64,000 bases of DNA from Lumbricus rubellus (Eukaryota > Annelida > Clitellata > Crassiclitellata > Lumbricidae), in NCBI GenBank assembly GCA_945859605.1, contig OX243811.1:39339244-39403243 (forward strand), in the 5' to 3' direction. The first letter of the stretch is position 1; every line of letters starts with the position of its first letter. Positions 26,401 through 34,573 of this stretch are shown piece by piece. A program made the position numbers and the translations under genes. The notes below the pieces were generated by a model. The model was not told where the DNA came from and did no database searches. It saw nothing but the letters and a program-made list of their open reading frames with translations.

Positions 26401-29400
26401 GAACCAGAGGACCAAAGAGGACGCAGAGAAGTGGCTGAGAGGAGTAAAGTATAAGATCACAAAGATACTTCGGAGCAAGTCATAATTCAGATCTGATCTT
26501 TTGTCATCATTGGGCTCTCTTTATGGAATGGGCTCTCCTTATGGAATGCCTTCCATGCAATGCCTCCACTCCGCATGGGACTCTTCCCTCTGGATCGCCA
26601 TGCACATATCTCTCTTGAATCTCTTATTGAAACCTATTTGTTCTCTCAGGGTTTCTGCACTCGGAGCACTACTGAAAGGCAATGGGGGGTGGCGCTATAG
26701 AAATGACCAATTACATTCGTGGACGGACAAAATGTCCCCAAACAAAATGTACCCAAACAAAATGTCCCCGGATAAAATGTCCCTGGACAAAATGTTCCTG
26801 GATAAAATGACCCTAGACAAAAAGTCCCAAGGAACTTTTTGTCCGGGGACATTTTGTCCAGGGACATTTTGTCCGGGACATTTTGTCCGGGGACACTTTG
26901 TCCTAGCCCCATTACATTACATAATTAATGTAATAATTCTAAACCACAGTGCAATGTTAAATCAGCTGAACATGATTATTTCAGATTTACAGATATGCGC
27001 TCAGGTCACATGCACTACAACAATAACTAACAAGTACTGTCAAGTATCAAGTACTTTTTAAGTACCTCTCGATCCTTCAATCAGCTTTTTGCGAGCAGCG
27101 GCAGAGAATGGATCACTGCGGAGCATTTCAGACGCCTGGATGAGAAGGATGGATGCCTCTTCGACTCGATTGAGTGCAGGCGGCATTTCCTGCTTCAGAA
27201 TCTGGTCCTCACTATTGTTGATTGTCTCATAGCCAACCTAAAAATATGGTAACAACTTTAGAGCAAAAATCAATCAACTCAAATTTTTTTTTAAAAATAA
27301 GAACTGAACCATGGAGGTAAAAAAAGTAAACATGAAAACGAGAACCAAGTCAAGAAACAAATAATAACAACAAGGGTAAAGACCTTAAGAACAGAGCCAG
27401 AGAACCATGGTAAGAACAGTCTAAGAGCACAGTACAATGAGTACATGGCTCCAAGAAACTAAGAAGAAAGTCAGAGTAATCAGAGGATTTGGAGAAGAGT
27501 CAAGAATCTAAAAATAGTCAGAGAGGAGAAGCAAATAACAGTCACTAAGCAAGGATGAATTCATAGAACTAAGTGTGCCATTTGAGAAGAAAGAACAAAA
27601 AGAAGAAGCTAAAGAACATCCAAGCCAGTAAACTCACAACACACTTAGGAAACAAAGAAGAACATTGTCAGAAGGGCCGCCATATAAATGCATGTGCATT
27701 GTGTAAACATAAACAAAGTACAAACTTCAGAAGACCATTCAAAGAGAGAAAGAGAGTTATATAAATTACAAATGAATATAAACATTTACATAACAACTGT
27801 TAATAACCTTAGCTAATGACAGACTCGTGTGTTAAAAAGTAACAGGATCGAGACAACTGTCTGCCAAGGAAGAGTCGTTAGAAATGAAACGTTACCTTGA
27901 TGAGGTTATCAACGGCCAGCTTGACCGCTTGGACCGGACGTGCCAGGTCCGGCATAGCATTTCCATCTTCGGCTTCTTCATGGAGAATGACCAACTTTGA
28001 CACCTGCAAGTATGAGGAAAGATAACACAGTAAGGTCTCGTAAGGAACTGCCAATAACTTACAACTAAGGCGTAAAAAAAAATTGTTGTGTTTCCGGTAA
28101 CCCGACCGACCCATTTTTACGGCCGCGACCCAAATATTTTTGTAAAAAAAATTTTTTGGGGAAAAAAATTTTTTTGGGGGAAAAAATTTCCCCCAAAAAA
28201 TTTAATTTTTTTTCCAAATTTTTTTAAAAAACATTTGTATTGACATAACATAAGATACGTCAACAAAATGAAATTAATAGAACTGTTTCTAGAGCAGTTT
28301 TAGGTGCAGACAGTCGGGAAATAGGCAGTTTATACTTGCTTAGAACACGTACTTTGTTTCAGCGTGCAAAAAAGACTAGTGGGGTATACTTTTTCGGATA
28401 GTCACTGCATAAAAATATTTTACAAAATAAAAATATTTTCCGACCTACCTACCCAATTTTTTTTAGCTCTGTTACCGGAAACACTACATTTTTTTTTAGG
28501 CCTAAGTTAATCATTGACTGAATCCCCAACAAGGTCAAATTACAAAGTTAAAGATATGTTCTAAATCAGTTTGGGATCAGAACTACATTGTACACTACAT
28601 AAACTAAAGCTTGTGAACCTATGCCACGCGTGTCCAAAGCGGCACACGTACAAATTTTAGGCATGCGAAATTCAGAGTATTCCATATCATATTATGTACT
28701 ATTTAATTTGTATTTATCCTCTAAATAAAACATCCACACAAGTTTTCATTTCTGTCTAACCTCCTCCTGTTATACTATGACTCATATTTCAATGGATTTG
28801 CATCTTTTCATTTCACTAACATTTCTTTTTTTGGCTTAAACCAAAAATCATAATTTCTTTTGTGAACATTTATTTTAACAACTTCTAATTATAAGCACAG
28901 ATCTTTGGATGTATTTCATTTCCTTTTTGCTACCTTTGGTCAAGATAAACATGCACGAAAAACATGAATCACTTATTCAATAGACTACATTAATACTGAA
29001 CTTCTACTGATGGCTAACTGCTGTCAATGCTGTCATGGCCCATGTGGTTATGAGTGGCGCTATAGAAATTGCAAATTACATTACATTACTAAATGTACCG
29101 ACCGAAATTCCATGCATGTGAAGGAGTGAGGGTAGTGTTTAAATGATTCAGTGGTACTTTTGGTGTGCACCTCTGTCATAGACAATTAAATTAAAGGCAC
29201 AAGACGACTTGGATTCAACACAAGAAAATTACTAAATTTAACAAAACACTAATCAAAGAATGGAGTTCATTCATATATGCCCTCATCAGGGCTAAACAGC
29301 TAGGGCATCAAGAACTGCTCCTGCTGCTGATGATGACCATGAAGATAAGTCTTCGTGGTCATCTAGGTTTGTAAGCATTCTGTAACTTAAAGAAAAAAAC

Positions 29401-32400
29401 AGACAAACTCGCACATGCACATACACACTCAAACATACATACACAAAAAACACATGGGGGGGGGGGGGCCAGAGCCTCCAATTTGCAGTGAGAGGGGTGG
29501 GGCTTCTAATACCCTTTCCCTACTTGTAAGGCAAGACCTTGCCAGCCCACAATGGCAGCAAATTCCGCCTATCCTGAACGTCCCCCCCACGCCTGTTTAC
29601 CATCCATTCATTCCAGTCGTAATCTGTATTGGGGATAACATTCCACCAGGGACATTGGAAAGGCAAACACCCAACATACACAGGAAGAGAGATCAGCAGA
29701 AACAGATGAAAAGCAAGCACACAAGTAGCCATACAAAGACCCAGACAGTATGCAAAATGTTGTCAGCCAGAGACAAGCATTAAGAAACACAAACAACCAT
29801 AGACAGGAGCCAGACAGACAGACAGGCAGAAGTAGGAATCTAAACAGACCAGCAGGCAATTACACTGACATCCAGATACTGAGAAGATATCCAGACACTC
29901 AAAGACAGGCAGCCAGTAACAGACAGACTAACAAATTGAGACAGACAGAGACAGCTACCACACAAATCCACACTTGTAGACAAGCAGAGACAGAGACATG
30001 CGATAAGACGGTCAGCCAGACAAACACAGACAGCCTATACAATAATTCCTGCAGCGAATTTCTTGGACGCTGGAATTCACTAAACACAAATCAGGAACTC
30101 TTTAAAAAATTCTAGAGCAAGATAAAAAAAAGACACAGCGTCCTCAGAATAAATTCAAATTAGTCTGCTGCCCAAATGAATCGAAGGCTGATAGGAGTAG
30201 CCTGGCATTCTGAGCGCCTCAACAACTGTACAGCAATGAATGGTTCTACTCAAGCAATTTACAGTCGCTGTCAGCCAGCAACAAATCACCAAAGAATGAA
30301 TAGCATATTTCGAATATCATAAAAAATACAACATTCATATATATATAGGATAATGAGTGAATAGTGCAAACAGACCACAGGATACAGCCTCTAAATGGAA
30401 GTCATTGCTTTTTGGCATATTTATAATACCATCATTGGTGAATGAACAAACATTGAGTAATTGCAACGTACAATCGCAAATTTGTATAGCATCCCTTCAA
30501 GAAACATTACTTAAGTGCTCTGACATAATTCGAAAAAGTCAAGCAATGTGGGGCATGGGATTCACCATACAAACCGAGTTAGCAAAACAGTTGACCACTG
30601 GTCATGTCAAACACAGAGTTTACATGCAGAAGTCAAGCAGCCTCAGAAGACGGACCACATTTTTTCAGCATGTATGATAAATTACACATCAGAAGAAAAG
30701 CAGTCCCAGTGCAGTTAACCCTAAAAGGCATCCAACCGTGAGAAGCGTTTGTGACTGCACACACTTTCCCAACCCTGGCATATAGTCAGCACTCGTGCTG
30801 CTTGACCTTTGTATAGACCTGGACAAGTCAAATTATCAGAATTGTTGACTTGTCAAAATTAGAAGCAGATATTCCAGTTTTCAAAGTAATTTATTACTAG
30901 CCATCTAAAACTGCCCACATGTGGCCAAAAATAGTAGCTAGCGATTGCAGAGCAGGATAACTGGTAGACCTGGAACAAATGAATGAAAGGAACAGCAGTA
31001 TGACATTCAAATAAGAACCAGAACTTTTGTGAGGAGAGAGCCTAGTAGAGTAGCAAATAATGAAAACAGGAGTGTGCCAGCACAAAACCTTGCAATACAC
31101 CATAATCCATGCCTTGCACTCTGTTTTTTAGTTTGTCACCCAGTCACAGCTTGACTTAGAAGTCAGCTCTCCGTTTTTTCGTCCAGTCAGAGTTTCGCTC
31201 ATCCAGTCTCCGTTCCGTTGTCCAATAAGAATTCGTCTCATCCAGTTGTCAGTTCGTCATCCATGGTTTCACGGTTCAGATCTTCAGTCGTGAGTTTGCC
31301 GTCCAGCTAGTTTGGCTGGCTCAGTCTTTAATTCGTCACCTAGTCATAATTTGGCTTGCTTAAGCTTGTCAGTTGTCTGTCACCCACACTTGAATTGACT
31401 GGCCCAAACACAATTTGGCTCAGTCAGTTTGTTCCGTTCAGGTTTAAATTGACCGGCTCTGCAACTTTATGGCTAAGCCGGATTTCCACCCTCTGGTTAT
31501 TATAATGAGTACTCGAAACCAAAGTCTTAGGTCTAAAGAGCAGTCATAGTCGTCAATTGATAAAGAGCCCAAGACATTGCCATTCGTGGGACTGGGGGAC
31601 TTTAGGATTGCTTTATTCCAACATACAGGACTTGAACTGGACCAAATGGCTCTTGAAAGGAACTGTCACATCATAGCCCAGGGATAGAAATTACAATGAG
31701 CTGGATTTGCCTTTCCGGTAGCTGTAAGTGTACGAATACCATTACAATACTGTAATCAACAAAAATTAACGTTCAAGTTGACCAGCACATTTGTCCTTTT
31801 CTTCATAATTTACACAAAGTGCGAAAAATTTAGCGTGCCCGGGTGGGTCACTTACTCATCCAGCGTGGGGCGCATGCGGTCCTCGGGCTACACGTTGGAT
31901 AGCATCAATGGAGCACACAGTGTTATAGACCTGTGCGATGTTCAAAACAATGCATGAGTGCCTTATTAACAGTGGTATTAACAGCAGAGATGGCTACTGG
32001 GAGAGCAGAACTTTTAACTTTTCATTCATCAACGGAGTTCATCATCATTGTTACAACCGTCTTTTAGTTGTCTTTTCTTAAAATTTCTTTTCCCATTTTT
32101 CCATTGTTAATTTCTTTGATAAAAATCCATGCATTAAAAATTTCCTATTCATACATATTTTGTGTCTAACAACTATGGGGGTTGATTCCATTAGATATAT
32201 TGTGAATAGTCCTGCAGCCTTCAGTAGAATGCTATTTGCGGCAGGTAGCTTGGAAAGGAAGGTGCAGACCTGTTGTAGGATCAGATGTGACAACTCAAGC
32301 AATTACCAACTAGTTTTACAAGATTATTTAACATAAAATTGAGAGCAGAGATGAGATGTGATATTAGTAGAACTTCTGACCTCTTGATTTACATGCAAGC

Positions 32401-34019
32401 ATGCCAACCTATCGTGTGCATCCCTGGATTTATAAAATAACCGCAAGCTGTTGTTGTCACTCATGATCTAGATGTTAACCTAACGACAGCAATTTAAACA
32501 ATACAAACAGCGACATAACATGCATATAAATGCCTCAGGCATCAAACTAAACAAATGATAATGTTCAGGATCTAAGCAGGTTTTGATCGAAAACAGAGCA
32601 GAACTGATGTGATGTTGGGTGAAAATTTTAGGTTTTTCTGAACTAGCCTACATGTAAGTACGTCATAAAAGGACCTCAAATTGTCCCTAAAGACACATCA
32701 AACAAAAAGTTCAAAGATGACGATGTAATACTGCACTTCTTGGGGGGAAATTTGCATATTTGGAGGAGGGCCAGTAGCACATTGGTTAACATGCTGGGCC
32801 GCTGGTATGGAGTGAGAGGTAACGAATTAGCACCCTGGCAGACGTGCTTTGTAGGCTGCTATTGGCGCCGTGTATTGCATATTGTGGACCTTCATAGATA
32901 TAATTTTTATTATTATTATTTTGCATATATACTGCAAAATGGCCAATGAAACAGAATCACGATGATGACAAGTATTCTGCCGTGCTAAGCAAAAAGACAG
33001 TATCTTCTTACCATAACAGTCTGAGTTACTGTCTTTTTGCTTAGCACGGCAGTATTATCGTTGTTTCATCATTATTATCAGTATTAGGCAGCTGCATCAG
33101 TAGTAATATTTATAATTATTATCGCCATCAGTAATTATTTCTCACTTCGTGAGAGTTTTTAATATCAGCCACCATTTCCCGTTAGTCACCACAGGAAATA
33201 CTGTATCATAAAACTCTTAGATCAACGCAACACATAATCATGACCCTTCCAAGACCTTCATTACATATAGAAGATTAATGGGTCTTGTCAATTTATATAC
33301 AATTTCAAAGAATATTTGCTGGGGCAAATTAATTCAGAAGAAACTTTGTTACAAGTTGACATATTGGTGCAGAATTAAAAACTTGATAAATAGCCGCATT
33401 GTATTTTATGGCATTATTACATGTTGTTTGAACATGCGGATTCTGCTGTCACAAGTGATAACGAAAGAGCGGCATTAATCAGCTGCGATCTGCTCTTAAA
33501 TACTGTCACCTGGCACTGGCAGAGAGGTGTGCATAGTGTAAGATATAATAATATCCGGCTATACTTTGGTCTGATGCAACTGTTTTTACAGACTCCGGAT
33601 ACAACTCTAGTCAAGGCCATAGTTATTATATTTATGGTCAATGCCAAGTACATGATTAGTTGATTACTTTAAAATATTTGCTCTTGTTAATACCTCTCTT
33701 CATGCTGACCACTTCAATAAGCCATACAATTTGATTCCATGACATCGGAGATCAGATCTTATTGTGTTAAGTTCTACGACATTACGTTGTAATCACAACC
33801 GTAAACTATAAGTTTTTCAGTGTCCTAAATCGAGTCATATTAAACTAGATACGTAAAAATACCAAACTATGCTAAAACGTAATTGAGTGAACTACAGGCT
33901 ACATGTTATAATTTAAGAAGTTCTATTTTTTGTACACCGAATAAAATTGTGCCACAACTGACCTGTTGAGCCACGGGCTCCAAAATACTTTCAATAGTCT
34001 TCGTGTGAAACACAGGCAT
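1321..34019 (-). CDS. VCL: Vinculin gene, 19 exons, 5'-complete, tail missing off the left edge
   Basis: Vinculin is a cytoplasmic adaptor that links talin at integrin adhesions and alpha-catenin at cadherin junctions to F-actin. The joined exons encode about 820 residues. The N-terminus [19 protein letters not shown] is almost identical to vertebrate vinculin. Later signatures include [8 protein letters not shown]-like [32 protein letters not shown] and the DFPPPP linker. All 18 junctions use GT-AG and keep phase, with no frameshift or stop, so the gene looks functional. The head contains two internal ~110-residue repeats rather than the vertebrate three, as I recall for nematode vinculin. 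The actin- and lipid-binding tail (about 190 residues) is not in the window. Alpha-catenin is excluded by the N-terminus and the FPPPP linker. Confidence 0.96.
2370..2500. repeat. Minisatellite, about 17-bp units
   Basis: Seven or so copies of acacaatgcacaggta(a/g)c with small variants. Vinculin intron after exon 18. Confidence 0.85.
3690..3985. mobile_element. hAT-type MITE, 296 bp
   Basis: Ends CAGTGGTGGTGCCAGG at left and, reversed, CAGTAGCGGCGCTGGG at right. Flanked by 8-bp repeats tatggtaa (3682-3689) and catggtaa (3986-3993), the hAT target-site length. Interior is G-tract plus AT text with ctgacgacc...tttttagtc motifs shared with the MITEs at 26021 and 34213. In a vinculin intron. Confidence 0.85.
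4667..4813 (-). CDS. VCL: Vinculin exon 18, Ser-rich linker insert
   Basis: Residues 758-807. Begins [20 protein letters not shown], then [17 protein letters not shown], then a Ser/Met/Pro-rich end. Supported by a good acceptor (TTCAG), a donor (AGAG|GTATTT) and exact phase 1-1 fit between exons 17 and 19. I recall no counterpart in the vertebrate linker, so this part is inferred. It holds several S-P and R-x-x-S sites that could be phosphorylated. Confidence 0.7.
4814..6012. other. Vinculin intron 17
   Basis: 4960-5400 is strongly C/T-biased on the plus strand; 5480-5900 is A/C-rich. The long open frames there are low-complexity artefacts. No gene seen. Confidence 0.65.
6013..6133 (-). CDS. 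VCL: Vinculin exon 17, start of linker with FPPPP motif
   Basis: Residues 718-758, [20 protein letters not shown] then [20 protein letters not shown]. Vertebrate counterpart RILGAVAKVREAFQPQEP then [20 protein letters not shown] fits the (D/E)FPPPP class of EVH1 ligands bound by Ena/VASP. Leaves phase 1 (CCG|GTAAGC). Confidence 0.95.
6896..6987 (-). CDS. VCL: Vinculin exon 16
   Basis: Residues 687-717, [20 protein letters not shown] to WRAANQQ, matching vertebrate [20 protein letters not shown]. Acceptor TGTTTAG; donor CAG|GTGGGT, phase 0. Confidence 0.94.
7387..7518 (+). mobile_element. 5'-truncated SINE copy inserted at a vinculin splice donor
   Basis: Contains the body and tail from aattgctcagcgctttggcg to cgctataacaagtgcacata, then acaaacaaacaaacaag. 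Flanked by imperfect 18-21-bp target duplications (7369-7386 and 7519-7539). Each copy includes gcttac, the reverse of donor GTAAGC used by vinculin exon 15. Confidence 0.87.
7540..7737 (-). CDS. VCL: Vinculin exon 15
   Basis: Residues 621-687. Contains [20 protein letters not shown] and [19 protein letters not shown], matching vertebrate [20 protein letters not shown] and SEDPKFREAV. Donor AACA|GTAAGC, phase 1. This donor was duplicated by a SINE insertion 150 bp downstream. Confidence 0.96.
8158..8335 (-). CDS. VCL: Vinculin exon 14
   Basis: Residues 562-621. Contains [20 protein letters not shown] and [20 protein letters not shown], matching vertebrate [20 protein letters not shown] and [18 protein letters not shown] in D4. 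Leaves phase 1 (AACG|GTCAGT) into an intron with no in-frame stop. Confidence 0.96.
8558..8709 (-). CDS. VCL: Vinculin exon 13
   Basis: Residues 511-561, [20 protein letters not shown] to [10 protein letters not shown]. Matches vertebrate [20 protein letters not shown] and TVEGIQASV. The acceptor TTCCAG|GGACTC is chosen because it alone restores phase with exon 12; an upstream TTTGCAG would not. Confidence 0.92.
8710..9587. other. Vinculin intron 12
   Basis: Scattered gattagatt-type simple sequence (8880-9000, 9480-9575). Nothing else recognised. Confidence 0.55.
9588..9657 (-). CDS. VCL: Vinculin exon 12
   Basis: Residues 488-511, [20 protein letters not shown] then SPY. Matches vertebrate VSDVFSDTTTPIKLLAVAA. 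Leaves phase 1 at TATG|GTGTGC. An in-frame stop soon after the donor shows the splice is needed. Confidence 0.9.
10298..10390 (-). CDS. VCL: Vinculin exon 11
   Basis: Residues 457-487, [20 protein letters not shown] to ALVTQ, matching vertebrate [20 protein letters not shown]. Phase 0 at both ends (donor GTAAGC). Confidence 0.94.
10818..10963 (-). CDS. VCL: Vinculin exon 10
   Basis: Residues 408-456, [20 protein letters not shown] to LSDLCRKGM. Body of the last internal repeat. Leaves phase 0 (ATG|GTAAGA). Confidence 0.93.
11574..11766 (-). CDS. VCL: Vinculin exon 9
   Basis: Residues 344-408, starting [20 protein letters not shown] and ending [20 protein letters not shown]. It matches the end of vertebrate repeat 2 (GDSPEARALAK) and the start of repeat 3 ([20 protein letters not shown]). 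Leaves phase 1. Confidence 0.96.
12030..12185 (-). mobile_element. Old tRNA-derived SINE fragment
   Basis: On the minus strand it has B-box-like GGTTTGAATCT, then aagccgctgcgtagcgacct tggacaaattgctcat, a diverged match to the SINE body. Intron 8 of vinculin. Boundaries uncertain. Confidence 0.55.
12386..12534 (-). CDS. VCL: Vinculin exon 8
   Basis: Residues 294-343, [20 protein letters not shown] to LCELRQQGK. Begins like vertebrate repeat 1 (GEQAIRQILDEAGKV) and ends like repeat 2 (LADLRRQGK). This suggests one repeat stands where vertebrates have two. Leaves phase 0 (AAG|GTAAAA). Confidence 0.94.
12991..13063 (-). CDS. VCL: Vinculin exon 7
   Basis: Residues 270-294, [20 protein letters not shown] onward. 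Start of the first internal repeat (vertebrate SIDSKLNQAKGWLRDP). Enters phase 0, leaves phase 1 (GCAG|GTGGGT). Confidence 0.93.
13843..13997 (-). CDS. VCL: Vinculin exon 6
   Basis: Residues 218-269. Contains [20 protein letters not shown], matching vinculin [20 protein letters not shown] at the end of D1. The acceptor TACTTGAAG lies immediately beside a 30-bp tandem repeat. Donor CAG|GTAGTA, phase 0. Confidence 0.95.
13998..14130. repeat. 30-bp tandem repeat abutting the vinculin exon 6 acceptor
   Basis: About 4.4 copies of agtacacaaacatgaattta tatttcttcc. The copy nearest the exon supplies the actual splice acceptor. Unit length is a multiple of 3 and it stays open as 10-residue repeats on both strands. 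Confidence 0.9.
14391..14559 (-). CDS. VCL: Vinculin exon 5
   Basis: Residues 162-218. Contains [20 protein letters not shown] and [14 protein letters not shown], matching vinculin KMAKMIDERQQELTHQEHR and LISAMKIFVTTKNS. Leaves phase 1 at a weak donor (CAGG|GTTTGA), the only GT that keeps frame with exon 6. Confidence 0.93.
14560..15017. other. Vinculin intron 4
   Basis: Caatcaaca-type direct repeats (14575-14650), then acagacaga-rich simple sequence (14690-15005). Confidence 0.6.
15018..15163 (-). CDS. VCL: Vinculin exon 4
   Basis: Residues 113-161. Contains [20 protein letters not shown], the strongly conserved D1 segment LLLTFDEAEVRKIIRVCK. Enters phase 1 after TGTAG, leaves phase 0 (GTAATC). 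It is separated from exon 3 by the 11.9-kb intron 3. Confidence 0.95.
16455..16530. repeat. 32-bp duplication
   Basis: Two to three copies of tcaaaatgtctctggatatt ctaaacaatgct. Confidence 0.75.
16895..17065. repeat. About 28-bp tandem repeat
   Basis: Units like attaaaatattacatcaaac tacaaaatg, six copies with variants. Vinculin intron 3. Confidence 0.8.
17355..17408. repeat. (TA)n microsatellite
   Basis: TA-dominated tract in vinculin intron 3. Confidence 0.95.
18038..18617. mobile_element. Foldback element with C/G-tract arms and telomere-like minisatellite core
   Basis: Left arm is tandem ggacatattccccccc-type units; the right arm is their inverse (gggggggaatatgtcc). The core (about 18170-18475) is a tandem array of ctaaccctaaccgaccctca-type units that include TAACCC. 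A 9-bp direct repeat acattttaa flanks it (18029-18037, 18618-18626). A Mutator-like or other foldback DNA transposon is the best guess. In vinculin intron 3. Confidence 0.72.
19585..19685. repeat. 21-bp tandem repeat
   Basis: About five copies of tctggataactctcattgcac t in vinculin intron 3. Confidence 0.88.
20136..20212. mobile_element. 77-bp hairpin MITE, CTGCCGTG family
   Basis: Left arm ctgccgtgaaaagccaaaac plus acagtaact. The right arm is its reverse complement with one mismatch. The loop contains cttactataaga. Same family as 32977-33052 by ends, loop and length. Confidence 0.75.
20645..20705 (+). repeat. SINE/LINE tail fragment
   Basis: gggagcacctcagagtaatt then tcttgaaggggcatttaata, a diverged copy of the common tail in vinculin intron 3. 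Confidence 0.55.
21140..21423. mobile_element. hAT-type MITE, 284 bp
   Basis: Left end CAGGGGCGGATCCAGG, right end reversed CATGGGCGGATACAG. Perfect 8-bp target duplication aacactag at 21132-21139 and 21424-21431. No coding capacity. In vinculin intron 3. Confidence 0.92.
23130..23500 (+). mobile_element. Possible LINE 3'-end remnant
   Basis: Contains a frame reading [20 protein letters not shown] and later [20 protein letters not shown], like the WN.LP..L motif of RT C-termini. A gagcgcctgtgaat tail follows. Diverged; orientation plus. In vinculin intron 3. Confidence 0.5.
25201..25634. mobile_element. PIF/Harbinger-like MITE copy 1, 434 bp
   Basis: Terminal inverted repeats GGCSTAAAAAAAAA then GTGTTGTGTTTCCGGTAAC. 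Flanked by the 3-bp target TTA on both sides (25198-25200, 25635-25637), the TWA target of PIF/Harbinger elements. No transposase. In vinculin intron 3. Confidence 0.82.
26021..26401. mobile_element. hAT-type MITE, 381 bp
   Basis: Left end CAGGGATGCCAGATT, right end reversed CAGGGTTGCCAGGTC. Perfect 8-bp target duplication aaccagag at 26013-26020 and 26402-26409. Interior rich in gtcgcgaaaa / gacgacctttttttagt motifs. Inserted between LINE 3'-end fragments. Confidence 0.93.
26490..26710 (+). mobile_element. LINE/SINE 3'-end fragment next to a hAT MITE
   Basis: Ends in tttctgcactcggagcacta and tggcgctatagaaatgacca, the common tail. It is interrupted by the foldback element at 26718, after which attacattacat continues. 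Confidence 0.55.
26718..26910. mobile_element. Small foldback element with ggacaaaatgtcc subrepeats
   Basis: Left half is tandem ggacaaaatgtcccc-type units, right half their inverse (ggggacattttgtcc). Flanked by attacatt at 26710-26717 and 26911-26918. That target could also come from the tandem attacatt tail of the LINE/SINE it sits in. Same architecture as the element at 18038. Confidence 0.65.
27066..27237 (-). CDS. VCL: Vinculin exon 3
   Basis: Residues 56-113, starting [20 protein letters not shown] and including [20 protein letters not shown]. Enters phase 0, leaves phase 1 (GAGAG|GTACTT). Matches the D1 motif ILKRDMPPA...SDPYSVPAR of vertebrate vinculin. Confidence 0.95.
27896..28003 (-). 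CDS. VCL: Vinculin exon 2
   Basis: Residues 20-55, from [20 protein letters not shown] to DNLIK. Acceptor CTTGCAG, donor GTAACG, phase 0 on both sides. Matches the segment of D1 that in vertebrates reads [20 protein letters not shown]. It lies just left of the 434-bp Harbinger-like insertion in intron 1. Confidence 0.95.
28069..28502. mobile_element. PIF/Harbinger-like MITE copy 2, 434 bp
   Basis: Near-identical to the copy at 25201-25634 over the right two thirds, with the same ends and the same 434-bp length. Target TAA on both sides (28066-28068, 28503-28505). In vinculin intron 1, just upstream of exon 2. Confidence 0.82.
32745..32905 (+). mobile_element. Possible second tRNA-derived SINE
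   Basis: Begins with an A-box-like ccagtagcacattggttaac followed by atgctgggccgctggtatgg and a degenerate B-box (gagaggtaacgaatt). It ends in a ttattattatt tract. Different from the main SINE family. Assignment tentative. Confidence 0.4.
32977..33052. mobile_element. 76-bp hairpin MITE, CTGCCGTG family
   Basis: Arms ctgccgtgctaagcaaaaag plus acagta and the exact reverse complement. The loop cttcttaccataacagtct resembles that of 20136-20212. Confidence 0.78.
33963..34019 (-). CDS. VCL: Vinculin exon 1 (start codon)
   Basis: Residues 1-19, [19 protein letters not shown]. The ATG is at 34019-34017. The donor is CAG|GTCAGT, phase 0. The start is fixed by near-identity with the universal vinculin N-terminus, part of the talin-binding D1 helical bundle. 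A 5' untranslated part may extend to the right; its limit cannot be seen. Confidence 0.95.
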
Positions 34020-34212
34020 CTTTAATCCGATTTTCACACAGATACAACAGATATTTATCTTCTATTCGAAACCAGCAGAAATAGTTGAAGACGTGTGTGT
34101 ACGCTTAAACGTATATGTACGTATATGTATGTCTTAAACTACATCCATCAACATCAACCCAAACATGGCCATACAGCGTACATATCTCGCAATGTATTCA
34201 GTCTTTCGAAGC

Positions 34213-34573
34213 CAGTGTTGCCACTGAGGTTTCAGATAAAAACACAGATTTCCTTGGAAAAAAACCCAGAAAAACCTAGACCGTCGTCCAGCCGAAAAGT
34301 CAAGAAAATTTCCTATTTTCGCCCTCAAAAAAGTTGACGACCTTTTTTTTTTAGTCGTTCGGCCGAAAAAGTCAAGAAAAATTTCTATTTTCGCCGGCAA
34401 AAAAGTTGACAACCTTTTTTTTTTTTTTTTAGTCGTCCGGCCAAAAAAGTTTTAAAAAATCACAAATTTTCAACTCACCCAAATAAACCTAGATTTCGAC
34501 AAAAAAAAACAGAAACCCAGACGAAGGCAAAAAACCCAGATCTAGTGGAAAAAACATAGCTGTGGCATCACTG
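34213..34573. mobile_element. hAT-type MITE, 361 bp
   Basis: Ends CAGTGTTGCCACTGA and, reversed, CAGTGATGCCACAG. Perfect 8-bp target duplication ttcgaagc at 34205-34212 and 34574-34581. Interior has repeated gttgacgacctttttttt motifs as in the copy at 26021. Lies about 200 bp upstream of the vinculin start codon. Confidence 0.93.

Larger units (their letters stand above)
15164..27065. other. Vinculin intron 3 (11.9 kb)
   Basis: Holds tandem repeats (16455, 16895, 19585), TA tracts (17355, 22118), the foldback element 18038, hairpin 20136, hAT MITEs 21140 and 26021, degenerate acagac-type satellites (22500-22720), LINE remnants (23130, 26490) and a Harbinger MITE (25201). A CAG-rich tract lies at 22235-22260. 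No second gene was recognised in it. Confidence 0.65.
28004..33962. other. Vinculin intron 1 (6 kb)
   Basis: Contains the Harbinger MITE 28069, a 12-bp G run near 29457, acagac-type satellite (29750-30020), a degenerate gtcacccagtca-type repetitive stretch (31115-31470), a possible SINE (32745) and hairpin 32977. No gene seen. Confidence 0.6.
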
